Part shown: piece by piece, positions 48,885 to 60,187 of the stretch
Layout: each line of letters starts with the position of its first letter
How positions within the stretch are numbered: the first letter of the stretch is position 1
DNA from: Neelides folsomi
Taxonomy: Eukaryota; Arthropoda; Collembola; Neelipleona; Neelidae
Direction of reading: 5' to 3'
Length of the DNA: 64,000 nucleotides
Assembly (NCBI GenBank): GCA_034687125.1
Contig: JAQGBZ010000051.1
Location: 186,001-250,000, forward strand
Notes under the pieces: generated by a model
Told to the model about the DNA's origin: nothing
Database searches by the model: none
What the model saw: only the letters and a program-made list of their open reading frames with translations
Translations under genes and position numbers: made by a program

Positions 48885-50180
48885 ATGATGTTGGACTCAT
48901 CTGACGCGTATAATTCATATAAAGATGATGATAGCTTGTCAAGTGTCCCTTCACCTTTGAGAATCGATTCATTAATTAAAAATGAAAAAAAATTTGATTA
49001 CAAGAAACTTGAAAAGAACCATTTTGCTGGAGCACATTTCATTTTTGAATGTGGTATTAAAAATTAACAATATGACATTATTATTAATTTTCTTTAATGA
49101 ATAAATGAATATAAAATGTGATGTCTAAAATTGAAATGGATTTATTTAGGAACCAAGTTGGAAGCTCGACCTCTGACAATTGCAACCGCAGCTGTTCTCT
49201 ACCACAAGTTCTTCAAAGAAGTGTCAATTGATGATTATGACATTTATGTAATGCGTTAAAGTCATATTTTATTTATCTAAGCATCTTAAGAACAAATATT
49301 TTAATTGCTGTTTGTTTGTGCAGATGATTGGAGCAACGAGTTTATACTTGGCCGGCAAAGTCGAGAGTCAATGTCTAAAGTTGAGAGACATCATCAACGT
49401 GTGTTTTACAACTCTTGACCGGTCAACGGATCCATTGGAACTTAACCAAAAGTATTGGACAGCCCGAGATGCAATTTGCAATGGAGAACTCTTCATGATG
49501 AGAACTTTGGCTTTTAAAGTCACAATGAACCATCCACATAGAGTAATTTTATTATTTTAAACTACTAATTATTTTCTCCAAGATTTCTATTTTTTCAACA
49601 TATCGAACAATTGGGAATAATACCAATTTCATTTTATAACTCGGATAGCATTATCAATTCAATAACAAAATCTTAATCTAACTGTAATAACTCTATCATT
49701 TAATTATCAATCACTGTTAAGATATTCACTAATCTTTATTTATTTTTATATTTTAGTTCCTTGTTCACTACTTGAATACCCTTGAAGATTGGGTTGGTGG
49801 TCGTGAATGGCGTCGATGGCCAGTGGCGAGAACCGCTTGGAGTCTTTTACAAGATTTTTATCATGATGATTCAATTCTTGAATATCCTCCACAGGCTCTT
49901 GCAATTGCAGTTATTCAATTTTCTCTCCAAATTTACGAAGTGACAATACCGCTTACAACTCCTATTGGGAGAAATTCTTGGCAAAAGGTTTAATAATAAT
50001 TTTATTTATTATAATTATTATAATATTCTTAAAGATTTTATTAGTTGTAATATTAATATAATACTAAATTTTATAATTTTCAATTAGATATTCTACAGAG
50101 AAATCCTTGTAAATGATGTGGATGATATTATTTCGAAAATGATTGAACTCTACGAGAAGGAAGATAAATTGTTGAATTAG
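48885..50180 (+). CDS. CCNQ: Cyclin Q (FAM58-type cyclin)
   Basis: Five exons (48885-49053, 49150-49247, 49324-49542, 49757-49987, 50088-50180) give 269 residues, close to human cyclin Q. The first cyclin fold runs from about residue 50 to 135 with FIFECGTKL, the TIATAAVLYHKFF helix and YLAGKVESQCLKLRDIINV. Family marks follow: ELFMMRTLAFKVTMNHPH, HYLNTLEDW and RTAWSLLQDFYHD. Cyclin Q activates CDK10, which phosphorylates ETS2 and other targets. Two ATGs lie side by side at 48885 and 48888; the first is used here. The acidic, Ser-rich N-terminus (about 40 residues) is poorly conserved in the family. Intact gene; the first 170 bases overlap a spurious antisense frame. Confidence 0.93.
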
Positions 50181-51364
50181 TTTTTAATCAGAGTTTTATT
50201 TATTAAATAAAATATTTTATTATGACTTTAAACGAATCTTTAATTCAATTGGCAAGATATTTTAGTCTGAGTATATTATGTATCTATTTTATCTTTGAAC
50301 AAAAGTAAGCGCATTGGAATCATTAAAACCTGAATATTGATAGGGAGGACCTTAAAGTGTACTGTCTATATACCTAAAGTGAAAATTAAAATCTTCAAAG
50401 CATTGTATTTTCACATATAGCATTATAATAATAATAAAAGACATATTATAACTATAAATGTTACAATTTAAAATTGTCATTTGAATTTAATTATAATGAA
50501 CCTCTACAATGAAATCTAATCATACGCTCTAGTGAATTAAAGAAGTTCCTCTGCTATTTGCATATTTGCATATTTTCAATATTATGATCTTGAATATAAA
50601 ACAAGTTAAGTCAACATTAAGAAAATTAATTATTGTTAATTATGATAATTGAGGATATTAGAAAGTGAAAGTAAAAATATTAATTGTTTTTACGAAAATG
50701 AATGTGCAAAAATGTTTTGGGGAAATTGCGAAATTCCTTTAGCGTAGTCAATTTCCTGAACTGCACAAGCACAAGAATTGCTAACAAACACGAGGAGAGA
50801 CAGGAGAGGAATTTATACGCAACAGAAAAGAAAACAGAATCATTTTTAATTGTAATTACACCAATTTTGATCTACTATTACTGTCACTTCCATTATTGTA
50901 GGTAATCGAACTTATTATTCTTATTATACCTAAATATTGAAGAAAAATGACAATTTTACATGAATTTATTCAACACAATACGATTCTTGATTATTTTAAA
51001 CATTGCAATAATTTTTATTCATTTCATAACATTTATTAATTTTCAGTTTTAAATCTCTTTCCACAGACAGTCAAGACGTCAAGAATTCACAATTAATAGC
51101 TACTCACCTCCAGAGATCTTCTATTCACGTAAGATAAAACTTATAGGCTAACTACTAACTACTTTATTTAACTCCTTTAAAATACCCACTAATAGGAATT
51201 TAATTGCAATTTTACCGTTTTTCTATTAGTTCTTTAATCTTTACTTAAATTGAAATGTTAAGATAGTGTAAATGAAGTTGTAGCAAGTTAAGTTAAAAAT
51301 ATTTTTGTTAAATATAAAATATGTTGCATTTCAAAATGTTAAATATTCATAATATTTGCCTCTT
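50181..51364. other. Intergenic stretch between convergent genes
   Basis: AT-rich; contains the 3' UTRs of cyclin Q (+) and the Ig-domain gene (-). A 67-codon frame at 50702-50905 shows no domain. Confidence 0.5.
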
Positions 51365-52942
51365 TTATCCTGTTGTCGGTAGTGGAATAGAAGGAGCAAA
51401 AGTAACTTCTTGGAAAATAGTGAAAACAGAATAGTTGGGTTTATAATAAGGAGCATTGAGGGAAAATCCTGGATGTTTGTGATATTCATGTTGGAAATTG
51501 TAATTGGGGTCTCCGCCACCGCCTCCGCCATCACCCCAACCCCATCCGAAGAAATGTTGATTTTGCTGCGGTTTGTATTGAGGATAATTAGTCGGATAAG
51601 GACTCGTTCCATAAGAAGGGCTTGGCGAAGGCAAATAATTACTCGTTGGTAAATAATTACTAGGAGGAAGATAATTGCTCGGAGGGAGATAATTGTTAGG
51701 ATAGTTATGGTTCGGGTTGAAATAATTATTATTCTGATTGTCCCATCCTTGGTGTGAATTCCAAAAGTGCCTCGGAGAATTTTCCTTATTTCGGTTAAAC
51801 GGATCGTAAATTTGTGATGGTTCTGCCGTGGGCTCTTTGGCCGATTTCTCTCTTCGTAATTCTCTAGTGAATCGGAATTTCTTAGAATTGGTTGCCCTGC
51901 TCTTGAGTGGTTTGATTTCCTCGAATGGATAAGGATGGTCCGTTGTTAATTTCTCAGATCTGGGGGAATAATTGTTGGTGAAACCTCCATTAAGTCCATT
52001 GGGAGATCCGTTCTGGATTTGGGGATTTGGTTCAGGAAGAATTGCAGAAGAAATGCAACGATATGAGCCAAAATCTTCTTCACTGTAGTTTCGGATGATT
52101 AAAAGAGATTTCCACTGGTCGATTGGAACCACTGTGATTTTTGGACCAAAACCGTTCGTTGCATCGTAGAATGAGCCATAAGCATCTTCGAATTTGTGGT
52201 GCCAGTAAATGCTCTAAAATTAATTAATTTCAATTAAATTACTAATTCTAATCTATTAAGTTTCAATTTAATCACAATTGTACAAACTTTAATGCTATTA
52301 AAATTATTATTATTTGATTACTCAATTTTAGTGATCGAATGATATTTCATTGATTCCTATTTTTCTAAATATTTAATTAATATTTAGTTAATATTTAATT
52401 AATATTTTATTTACCTGAATAATTAATAATTAGTTAATACTTAATTTAATTTTATTTACCTGAATAAGAATCAGATATCTCGGGAATTCACAGGATAATT
52501 CGGCATCTGGGCCAATCAATCTCACATTAATATTCCCGGGAACTCGAACTTGTTGCGGGAATCCAAGAAAGTCGTAAGGGTTGGTTGAATGCAGAGGATT
52601 CCATTTCCCATTATTGTAAGGAGGTTGTCCGCCGCCACCATAAAATCCATTTGGATCGTAATGTTTCGGTCTTTGAAATCCGTTTGCATTCGGGTAGAAG
52701 AAAGAAGGCTGGAAGGAATTGCTCGTGTGGTTTGGAATAAACCCTAAAGAGGATTGTTGAAAAAACCGAGTTCCCGGATTTGAGTTTTCTGTTGTGGGTT
52801 TGGTCTCTGAATTATTTTCCTTTTTGGGTGTTTCTTTTGCTCCTACGGAGAGGCGAAGGACGCCGGCGAACACCACTAATGACAAATACATTTTAATCCC
52901 CTGACTCCTTCCACTTCTCCTTTTTGTTCGAGGAACTTTCAT
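51365..52942 (-). CDS. Secreted Ig-domain protein with Asn/Pro/Tyr-rich tail
   Basis: Exons 52942-52460 and 52213-51365 give 443 residues from the first ATG. A second ATG at 52891 opens directly onto a signal peptide (MYLSLVVFAGVLRLSVGA) and is the likelier start, giving 426 residues. A Gly/Asn/Pro-rich stretch precedes one Ig domain. Its first Cys is in AELSCEF, its Trp in SIYWHH, and the second half has SLLIIRNYSEEDFGSYRCIS. An intron splits the domain after LILIQ. The tail of about 200 residues is Asn, Pro, Tyr and Gly-rich, with four tandem NYLPxS units encoded around 51630-51700. There is no membrane segment. The single Ig domain resembles arthropod I-set/V-set adhesion or receptor ectodomains, but no named family fits. 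The exon 1 donor is tandemly duplicated (see 52404). Confidence 0.85.
52404..52467. repeat. Tandem copy of the Ig gene splice donor
   Basis: The 19-bp sequence ATTTTATTTACCTGAATAA (plus strand) occurs exactly at 52404-52422 and 52449-52467, 45 bp apart. On the minus strand both contain TTATTCAG before GTAAATAAAAT. The upstream one is the functional donor; using the downstream one would read into a stop within the added 45 nt. Confidence 0.85.
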
Positions 52943-53923
52943 TCCAAGAACAATTGGAAGATTATGGGCGGATGTTGAGAAGAAGGAGTTGACGGCATCT
53001 CCTTCATTATTTCATATTCATTATTAAATATTTTTTATTTCTTCCTTCATATGAGTTTCTTTTATTCATCTCCGCCTTCTTTTTATTCATCTGCTTCTTT
53101 ATTTAACTCCATTTAATGTAATATTCATACAATGGGGGTCGTAAATGGAACTTCCGCCCGATCTCCAATTTTCTATAATGCAAATCTTAGGGCAATCTGA
53201 GGGTTGAATTTTAGAAATGAAATGGCAAGGGCGAATTTTTTGACCTATTTTACATTTTTGTCAAACGTGCTTTCATTGCATAAATCCATATATTTAAATC
53301 AAAAATTAATCTATAAATCCAATTAATTATGGTTTAGCGAAAAATGTTGATGTTTCTCAATTGTCATTTGAACCAAATTAACTTTTACTTACACAATTTG
53401 CAAATTAATATTCTTCATGTTGGATTTGCTTTATTAAAGTTTTTAATTTTTAAACCAATATTTAAAAAACACTATTCGTTATAAATTAGTACTGCGTTAT
53501 TTTTTTAGGAATAGTTCATTCATTAATTTCGTCATTAGGCTAATAATAATTATTTTTGTCTTAACTGCTAAATTTAAAATAAATACACTTTTACTACAAT
53601 GTAATGAAGGATTCGTAAATCGTTGTAGAATAAATTAATAGGTCAGTTATTATAATTGGCAGTATAGCGAAGTGGAAATTCATTTTTAATATTTGCTTGT
53701 GTTTGCAAATTAAGTCGGTTGAGAATAGTATTTAATAGTTTTTTCAGTAATAAAAGAAAACGAAAATGAAATGAAAAGTAGTGAGTGAAGCGGAAATGAA
53801 AATGAATAGATTATCTTAGGAAATGGGTTTGATATAGGAAGTCCCATTGTTCTCTAATCCATAGGTTAAATTGGAGACCTTATGATTATTCAAACAAATG
53901 TTTCATATGTATTTTCTTATAGG
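52943..53923. other. Divergent intergenic region (Ig gene / TTC4)
   Basis: No coding exon seen. TTTTCTTATAG ends one base before the TTC4 ATG and looks like the acceptor of a 5' UTR intron, so the TTC4 promoter and first exon probably lie here. Confidence 0.5.
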
Positions 53924-55562
53924 ATGGATTTGGAGACTTCTGAAGCCTCGGAAGGACACGAAGAAGGGAAGAAATATAAAATGAATTATAATGATGGATG
54001 GGATCCGGATCGTCTTGAAGAAGTATTTAATTAAAAATTATTATTTTTGTATTGTTTTTCAATTATAATAATTTCTTTAATTATTTTGAGTTCTTTAATT
54101 AATGTATTTTATAGGAAATGGCCAAACATCCGTTTTTCATGACGGAATTTCCACCTGAAGGTGCTGAGGTTCCTCCTTTGATTGAAGCTCTCCAACAATT
54201 GAAATATTCCGAAACCGACAACACTCCGCATGAACTGGCCATTGCCCACAAAGAAGATGGGAATTTCCACTTTAAATTAAAAAAGTATCGAATTGCCATC
54301 ACTTGTTTCACCGAAGCCTTGAAGACTGCGACCAAAACTGATGACAATAATCTCATTGCTCAACTCTACAATAATCGCTCTGCGGCACATTTCTTTTTGG
54401 AGAATTTTCGATCTTCGTTACTTGATTCGCAAAAGGCTTTAGAAATCGACCCAAAGTATTTCAAACCGCTTTTGAGAGGAATCCAAGCGGCGATCCAATT
54501 GAAGAACACAGATGTTGCATTGGCTTTAGTTAAAAGAGCTACAGAAATTGAACCAATGAATTCTGAAGTTCAACGTCTTAAATTTTTGGCTCTTCGCACA
54601 CGAGTAAGTTTTATTTTTAATTATATTAATAATAATAAGCAAAACATTTTTTTTATAATTACAATTATCCAACTTTTAATTTGTTAATGCTATTTGTTTA
54701 AGCAAATCATTTATTTTTACAACAGAACATGATGAGGCTTTAATGATTTATTCAATTCAAATTATTTTATGAATATTATATATTTTGGTATTAAATTTTA
54801 GATTGCGAAAGAATCGAAAGATAGAAGGGAAGAAATTATTGCGAAGCAAAAGATTCTTCAGACGGGAACGCTGATGAAAACAATCGAAGAACGTGGGATT
54901 AAATGCAAAAATTATAAATTCCTCACTGACATTCTCCATACTGGTGGATTCGGTAGCGAAGAAAGGGTCAAATTGAATAATGCAACTCTTATATGGCCAG
55001 TTTTGTTTTATTATCCCCAATTTTCCGAGTCGGAGCTTGTGAAAGAATTTGATGAAAATTCAACGTGAGTTAATCTACAGTACTTAATTTAATTTATTTG
55101 ATGTTTAATTTGTTTAATTGAAATTTGATGATAATTAAGGTTTCTTGATCATTTGATTACAATGTTGGACGAGGATCGACCGAGTTGGGACGTGAAGGGT
55201 GAATACACTTCAGAAAATGTGACCCTTGCATTTGTGGATTCTCAAACAGGAGCTGAAGTGAAAGTCGAAAAAACAGCAACACTCAAAGAAACCTTATCAA
55301 ATCCAAAGTAAACATCTATGACTATTTTGATTTTTCCTAATGAATTCCTTATTATAACTCACAAAGTTAAAAAAATTATAAAAATTATATAAAATTATCA
55401 ATTTCTCAATATCAATATTACAATCAATATTTATGTATGTATAATGATTTGCATTGTAGGTTTGAGCTTCCTCGCAATGGAATTCCAGGGTTCATTGTCC
55501 TTGCTAAAGGAAATGCAATTTGTGATTTTCTTAAAGAAAGAATGGAAGATGCCTCGAGTTAA
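53924..55562 (+). CDS. TTC4: TTC4/CNS1 Hsp90 co-chaperone
   Basis: Five exons (53924-54022, 54115-54603, 54802-55064, 55140-55307, 55460-55562) give 373 residues (human TTC4 has 387). The N-terminal HPFFMTEFP motif typical of TTC4 is at about residues 37-45. Three TPR repeats cover about 78-195: KEDGNFHFKLKKYRIAITCFTEAL, YNNRSAAHFFLENFRSSLLDSQKAL and KYFKPLLRGIQAAIQL. A charged helix links to the conserved C-terminal wheel-like domain (WPVLFYYPQFSESELV, PRNGIPGFIVLAKGN). TTC4, yeast Cns1 and fly Dpit47 bind the C-termini of Hsp90 and Hsp70 and link them to translation or replication factors. Gene intact; AATAAA lies 31 bases after the stop. Confidence 0.94.
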
Positions 55563-56440
55563 TGTTCTTGTAAAATTTGTTATTCAAGACCCAATAAACA
55601 AATGACAATATTTTATTTTTTGCATTTCTTTTGTATTACATTAACAAATGGCTATTTTGATTTTGCTGCCTACATTTAACAATATAATTATTACAGCATA
55701 TTACATTTATTACTCATCCAAAAATTTAATTTCATACTTAAGTATACCTTAATAGCTAATTGAAAATACTCCTTTAGAATAATCAAGTTGCGTAAAAATA
55801 AACTGACATTGTAAAACGGGATGTGTCTCATCTAAGGACTGACACATTGTAATTAAATAAACTAATGTATAACATTTTCATTTATTAATTTCTATTTCAT
55901 CGTCAACATTAAAAGATTAAAGCCTAAACGAATGAGAAGTAATCTTATTAGAATAACAAAGAACATTAATAATGATATATTAGTAAATAAATATGATTGG
56001 ATTATATATGTTAAGACATTTTTAATTTAATAAGAGAAAGTTGTGTTAAATCATTTGAATTATAGTTTTGATTTTAATTAATAAAAAGGGAAAGTTAAAG
56101 GAGTAATCTTCATTCCCCATTATATCATTCATTATATTTATATCACCCTTCCTATATTATAAAGAGAATCATAAAAATAGCCATAAACGTTAAATGTGAG
56201 TAGGATTGTTTAATTTACTTCGAGTTTGCTGTGAGCCCTTATGCAATAATGGTTGAAATAATTGGTGGAAAGTATGGAGATGAATTCCAGCAATTCCAAC
56301 ACCAACCCTTTTAATTTAACAGATATGTAATAATTAATAATTACCATTATTTTTACTTAAACCTTTAAATGATATCTTTAAATTTTTAATTTACTTTTAG
56401 TTCTATGTTTATTCTTATTCTTCCCATTGTTGACATTGAG
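55563..56440. other. Intergenic stretch after TTC4
   Basis: AATAAA at 55593-55598 is the likely TTC4 polyadenylation signal. The rest is AT-rich. A plus-strand open frame near 56216-56308 (FEFAVSPYAIMVEIIGG) is short and unsupported but may belong to the ORF that follows. Confidence 0.45.
55593..55598 (+). terminator. Polyadenylation signal of TTC4
   Basis: AATAAA in CCCAATAAACAAATG, 31 bases after the TTC4 stop. Confidence 0.55.
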
Positions 56441-56919
56441 TCTTGAGAGCACTGAGGTCATTGCCCGTGCCGAGACATGGCTTCGCAATTCCCCAATTTT
56501 TGGAGAACTCCGGAAGGACGAAAGCGGTCGAACAGATATGCCCAGATAGCAGCGGATTTATCTCAATGACTTGGTCGCTCCCTTCATCTTTGACTTTACT
56601 CGGATTGAATGAAGTGGGAAGAAAGATTTCTTCAGGGGAGTCGAGTGCGGGGGATGCAACCTTTCAAGTCGGCCTTCACCCTCATACTGTTTTATTCCAT
56701 CAATGGATCGACCGAATGAAAGGAACTTATTTGGGATCAAAAATGACCAAATTTCATGGCCTTGTGTTAAAACAATATTCTGTTCCGCCAGCACGACCAG
56801 GATTGTCTTATTTAACTCATCGGTTCATTAACGAAGTTTAGCAAGGTCAACAACTTCAGCAATCACCGCCAGCATCAAACAATGTTCCTCCAGGTCCAAC
56901 AATGCAAAAAACTATTTGA
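56441..56919 (+). pseudogene. Unrecognised conserved-looking ORF with in-frame TAG
   Basis: From 56443 the frame runs 132 codons without an ATG start to TAG at 56839-56841. It then continues in the same frame for 25 more codons (QGQQLQQSPPASNNVPPGP, then TMQKTI) to TGA at 56919. The main part is balanced and protein-like: AVEQICPDSSGFISMTWSLP, LHPHTVLFHQWIDRMKGTYL and PARPGLSYLTHRFINEV. Local GC is well above the flanks. TTATTCTTCCC before 56441 could serve as a polypyrimidine tract, so it may be a terminal exon. No upstream exon was found. The Gln/Pro-rich continuation past the TAG suggests either a decayed copy, stop-codon readthrough (TAG followed by CAA), or a true end with chance reading beyond. 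No family recognised. Confidence 0.4.
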
Positions 56920-57016
56920 ATAGTTGTACTTAAAGCTTATAGCCAAAAATGAGCAAAATAAAATTACAAAATCTTTCAATAAATCAACTGGATAAAATCA
57001 ACTAAAAATTATTTTA

Positions 57017-57319
57017 TTAATCCTTGTAACATAATATTCGCGAGTCAAAGGCGTCTGTTTTAGGTCGTTGGACAATGAAATTGGGACAATGACATCTTTT
57101 AAAACAGTAACGGCCAGTAGAAGTGCAATCTTCATCTCTTGTACAATTGACAATCGTTTCGTTACGTTGATTAAAGGCCCCCGCCTGGTATTGTAATTCA
57201 TGACGCTCATAAACGGAATATTTGTAAAAATTCCCATAATTTCCATTACTAAAAGGGCACAAGGAACCAATAATAAGAAAAATGACAGGCACTACATTAA
57301 TCATTTTAAGATTTTGCAT
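57017..57319 (-). CDS. Small cysteine-rich secreted protein
   Basis: A single-exon frame of 100 codons from the ATG at 57319, or 95 from the ATG at 57304. The second start gives a clean signal peptide (MINVVPVIFLIIGSLCPFSNG) and suits the TATA box at 57337-57344, whose start site would fall past the first ATG. The mature part has six cysteines spaced C-x5-C-x6-C-x3-C-x1-C-x18-C with a CTRDEDC motif, plus two NxT sites. This resembles a single EB-type or EGF-like disulfide module. No enzyme or named peptide family is recognised, and function is unknown. The MITE copy B lies about 60 bases upstream of the TATA box. Confidence 0.65.
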   Translation of the reverse strand: MQNLKMINVVPVIFLIIGSLCPFSNGNYGNFYKYSVYERHELQYQAGAFNQRNETIVNCTRDEDCTSTGRYCFKRCHCPNFIVQRPKTDAFDSRILCYKD

Positions 57320-57336
57320 CTTTTGGTCTGTAGGTC

Positions 57337-57344
57337 ATTTTATA
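57337..57344 (-). promoter_or_regulatory. TATA box of the cysteine-rich protein gene
   Basis: TATAAAAT on the minus strand. It lies only 18 bases upstream of the first ATG (57319), so start sites near 57313 would favour the second ATG at 57304. Confidence 0.5.
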
Positions 57345-57402
57345 ATCATTTTTTACGAATACTTGTTTCGGTTACATCAGTTACAAAACATCATAAAATA
57401 TA

Positions 57403-57482
57403 TACTGGATGGGCCATAAGTATCTTTCTTTTTTATACAATTGTTTATTTAAAAATGAATGATACTTATGGCCCACCCTGTA
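57403..57482. mobile_element. Mariner-like MITE, copy B
   Basis: An element of about 80 bp with 20-bp terminal inverted repeats matching at 18 positions: CTGGATGGGCCATAAGTATC on the left and the reverse complement of CAGGGTGGGCCATAAGTATC on the right, flanked by TA. The interior matches copy A (36049-36132) in inverted orientation. Non-coding. Confidence 0.85.
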
Positions 57483-57907
57483 TATTTAATATGTATAGTT
57501 TGCTATTTGTTTCAATATGAGTTAATCGCCCTATTTAATTAATTATAAAAAGGAGCATTGATGAATTTAACGTTAATGTGAAGTTTTTTCTCATTTATAA
57601 AACCTGAGAATGAAATTGTAAATGAGATAAAGATGAGGATGGGAGATTTTGCGTGTCGCCCTCGTTTTAGCAAAGTTCTTTGTCCTCCGCTTCATCGAAA
57701 AATCGGGGATTCGGGATTCGGGGGATCAATGTGGAAACGCCTGCGCCCGCCCTTCTTCACTTTCTTTTGACGTCGTCCTCCGAATGCTCTGCACGAAATT
57801 GACCTCTTGCATTGAGTAAATTAAATCAATTTTTAATTAACTTTAAAAACCCTTTATTATCCAAAATTACCAAATTGCATAGTTTTATAACTTTACCACT
57901 CTGTTCA
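57483..57907. other. Upstream region of the TACC gene
   Basis: GC-richer from about 57650 to 57800, with no frame that joins the TACC exons. Probably promoter or 5' UTR. Confidence 0.4.
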
Positions 57908-59891
57908 ATGAATAACCAGGGAGCGGAGGCGGATCGGGTCAGAAGTATTTTTTGGGTCGACTGTTGAATCTCATTGTCTCATTCCAACTCCTACGAAGGG
58001 CGACAGCGCTGGACAGAAACCACGCATTAAAGTTTACCACTCTTTTGATTCTCCTTATTAAATATTCTCTTGATTAAAAATTCTCTTTATTAAATATTCA
58101 ACCGGGGTTGTGTTCAAAGATTTTTCAATGGAGTTTTTATTTCAATGGAGTTGATATTTGCAGGGAGTTGAGAGACGGAGTCCATTGAGACGGAATTCTA
58201 CATTACGTCGTCGTGAGGGAGGAATGCCGCCGAATTCTCAAATCCCTCACTCTAATAAAGAAACTCCGAAGAAGAAAAACGTGCGTAAAACCTCCGTCAA
58301 ATCTCCTTTATTTATTGCCCTTTCCGTTTAACGTTAGACGTTGTTAGACCTTTAACGTTTTTAATGACCATTTTCAATTTTGTATTGTATTTTCATTCTA
58401 AAGTTCGAATAGAAATGGTGACAAATTATTCATTTAACTTTTTATTTCTTGGTTTTAACACATAGATTTTAACCATGAATTTTATTAAACTGTAAACTAT
58501 AGGAAGAGAACGAGGGCGAAGGCGGCGGCCGATTCTCCAGACTTGTCAGTGAACAACGGAAGGGCATGAAAAACCATGACAGTACAACAGCCAGGTATTC
58601 ATTATACAATAATATTCAATTTTACATTCAATTAGGATATTTAAATTCGTCCTAATAAAATTATCATAATTGTCAATTGTCAACCAAAATTTGGAAACGA
58701 AGTGAAAAAAATGCGATTTGAATTTAAGTCTTGGATGACTCAATGATTCAAATGAAAGTTTGAGTTGGTGGTTGAGTGGTTGTGTGTGAGATTGTTTTGG
58801 AAAGTGAGTTGTTTTTTTCTGACCACTTCACCTTTCCATAAAAGGAGCTGAGGGTGTGTGGGAGTTGGTGGAAATTCTTAACTTTGGGGTTCAAGGGTTT
58901 TGCTCGAGTACGAGAAGACGTTAGGGTCATACTACAAGGAAATTGAAGACCTCAAGGCCATCATGGACACTGTGGAGAAGGACAAAGGAGAAGTGAAGAA
59001 GGAAAGAGATCAGGCCATTGATGATTTAAGAAACGTCGAGTCTGCATTCTCTGATTTACACAGGTAATTCCACACACAGCACATCTGAGTCATGTCACAT
59101 AGACAATTAATAAATAATTTATTTAAAATCAACATTTTATTGGTTAATGTTGATTAAAGTTAATCTAGATAATTTTTTGAAATAGTAATACTGCCTATAC
59201 TATAACCATAACATTTAATATTTTTAGCATGTTAGACGTAAATTATTATTATTACTATTTATGAATGCTTACAATTTACAATTTAAAAGTAATTTTAATT
59301 TATTTGTATGTCATTTATATAGTAGGTACGAGAGGATGAAATGTTTGCTGGAGAACTTGAAGAAGAACGAGGATGACCTGAAGAGAAGGGACGAGGAGTT
59401 GAGCAAAAAATTGGAGAATCGCGAAAAGAAAACCAGTGAACTCAAAGAAAGAATGGTGGAGGAACTCGAAAGGTTAATTTATTAATAATTTTATAATTAA
59501 TTAAAAGTTATTGTCATTTGTTAAATTAAAGTCAATTATTTTATTTAAGCCAACTAAATGACTTATGCGTTTCAATTCCAGAATGAGCATTGACTATGAA
59601 GGAAGATTGCGAGATTCGGAGGGAGAGAACCAAAAGCTTCGGGCGCTTTTGAGAAAAGCCGAAATGAAGGTTCCTTTCATCAACTTTTTATTCCTCTGAT
59701 AATCATTTCTTAAATTATTCATAACACCTTCTTTTGTTATTCTTGGTAAAAACTTCAATTTTCAATCTTAACATTTTTATTTCTTATATTCTTAGGTTGA
59801 TACGCTCGAGAAAGACTTGCAACAGAAAGGGAAGGAAAACACACAATTGAACGCTTTATGTGACGAACTCATCAATGGGAAAGTGGGATAA
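57908..59891 (+). CDS. Short TACC-domain spindle protein
   Basis: Exons 58164-58280, 58503-58594, 58896-59063, 59326-59472, 59582-59669 and 59796-59891 join in phase. A tentative first exon 57908-57937 (MNNQGAEADR, donor GTCAGA) also keeps phase, giving 245 residues. Residues 11-80 are basic and Ser/Pro-rich (RRSPLRRNSTLRRR), a likely kinase-regulated, disordered part. From about 81 to the end the protein is one long coiled coil with the TACC signature: VLLEYEKTLGSYYKEIEDLK, AFSDLHRRYERMKCLLENLK and LNALCDELINGKVG. TACC proteins bring XMAP215/ch-TOG to centrosomes and spindle microtubules under Aurora A control. Most insect and vertebrate TACCs are several times longer; this resembles the compact nematode TAC-1. 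More 5' exons may exist upstream. Confidence 0.85.
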
Positions 59892-60187
59892 TCAAAATCA
59901 TTCAGATCTGACATGCAATGAATTACAATCTCTTAAATTGGTTTGCTGGTCTATGTACACTACTATTACAATTTAACTATAATTAAGATTCATTATAAAT
60001 AAAAACGAGACATTGAAATCATTCCAAAATGTCAAAATCGATTTATTCATTTTTTTCTACAAGCCAATTTGCTTTTTTATTTGTTATGATTAAGGTCTAT
60101 ATTCGATTCTTAAGAGAATCCGGTAACAGCAGAATGAGCAAATTCAAATTGACGGCACAATTTTAATTTAAAAGATTCCATTTCTCC

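Noticed and set aside
48586-48972. Minus-strand 128-codon frame next to cyclin Q.
   Set aside because: Lys/Tyr/Ile-rich, overlaps cyclin Q exon 1 antisense, no domain.
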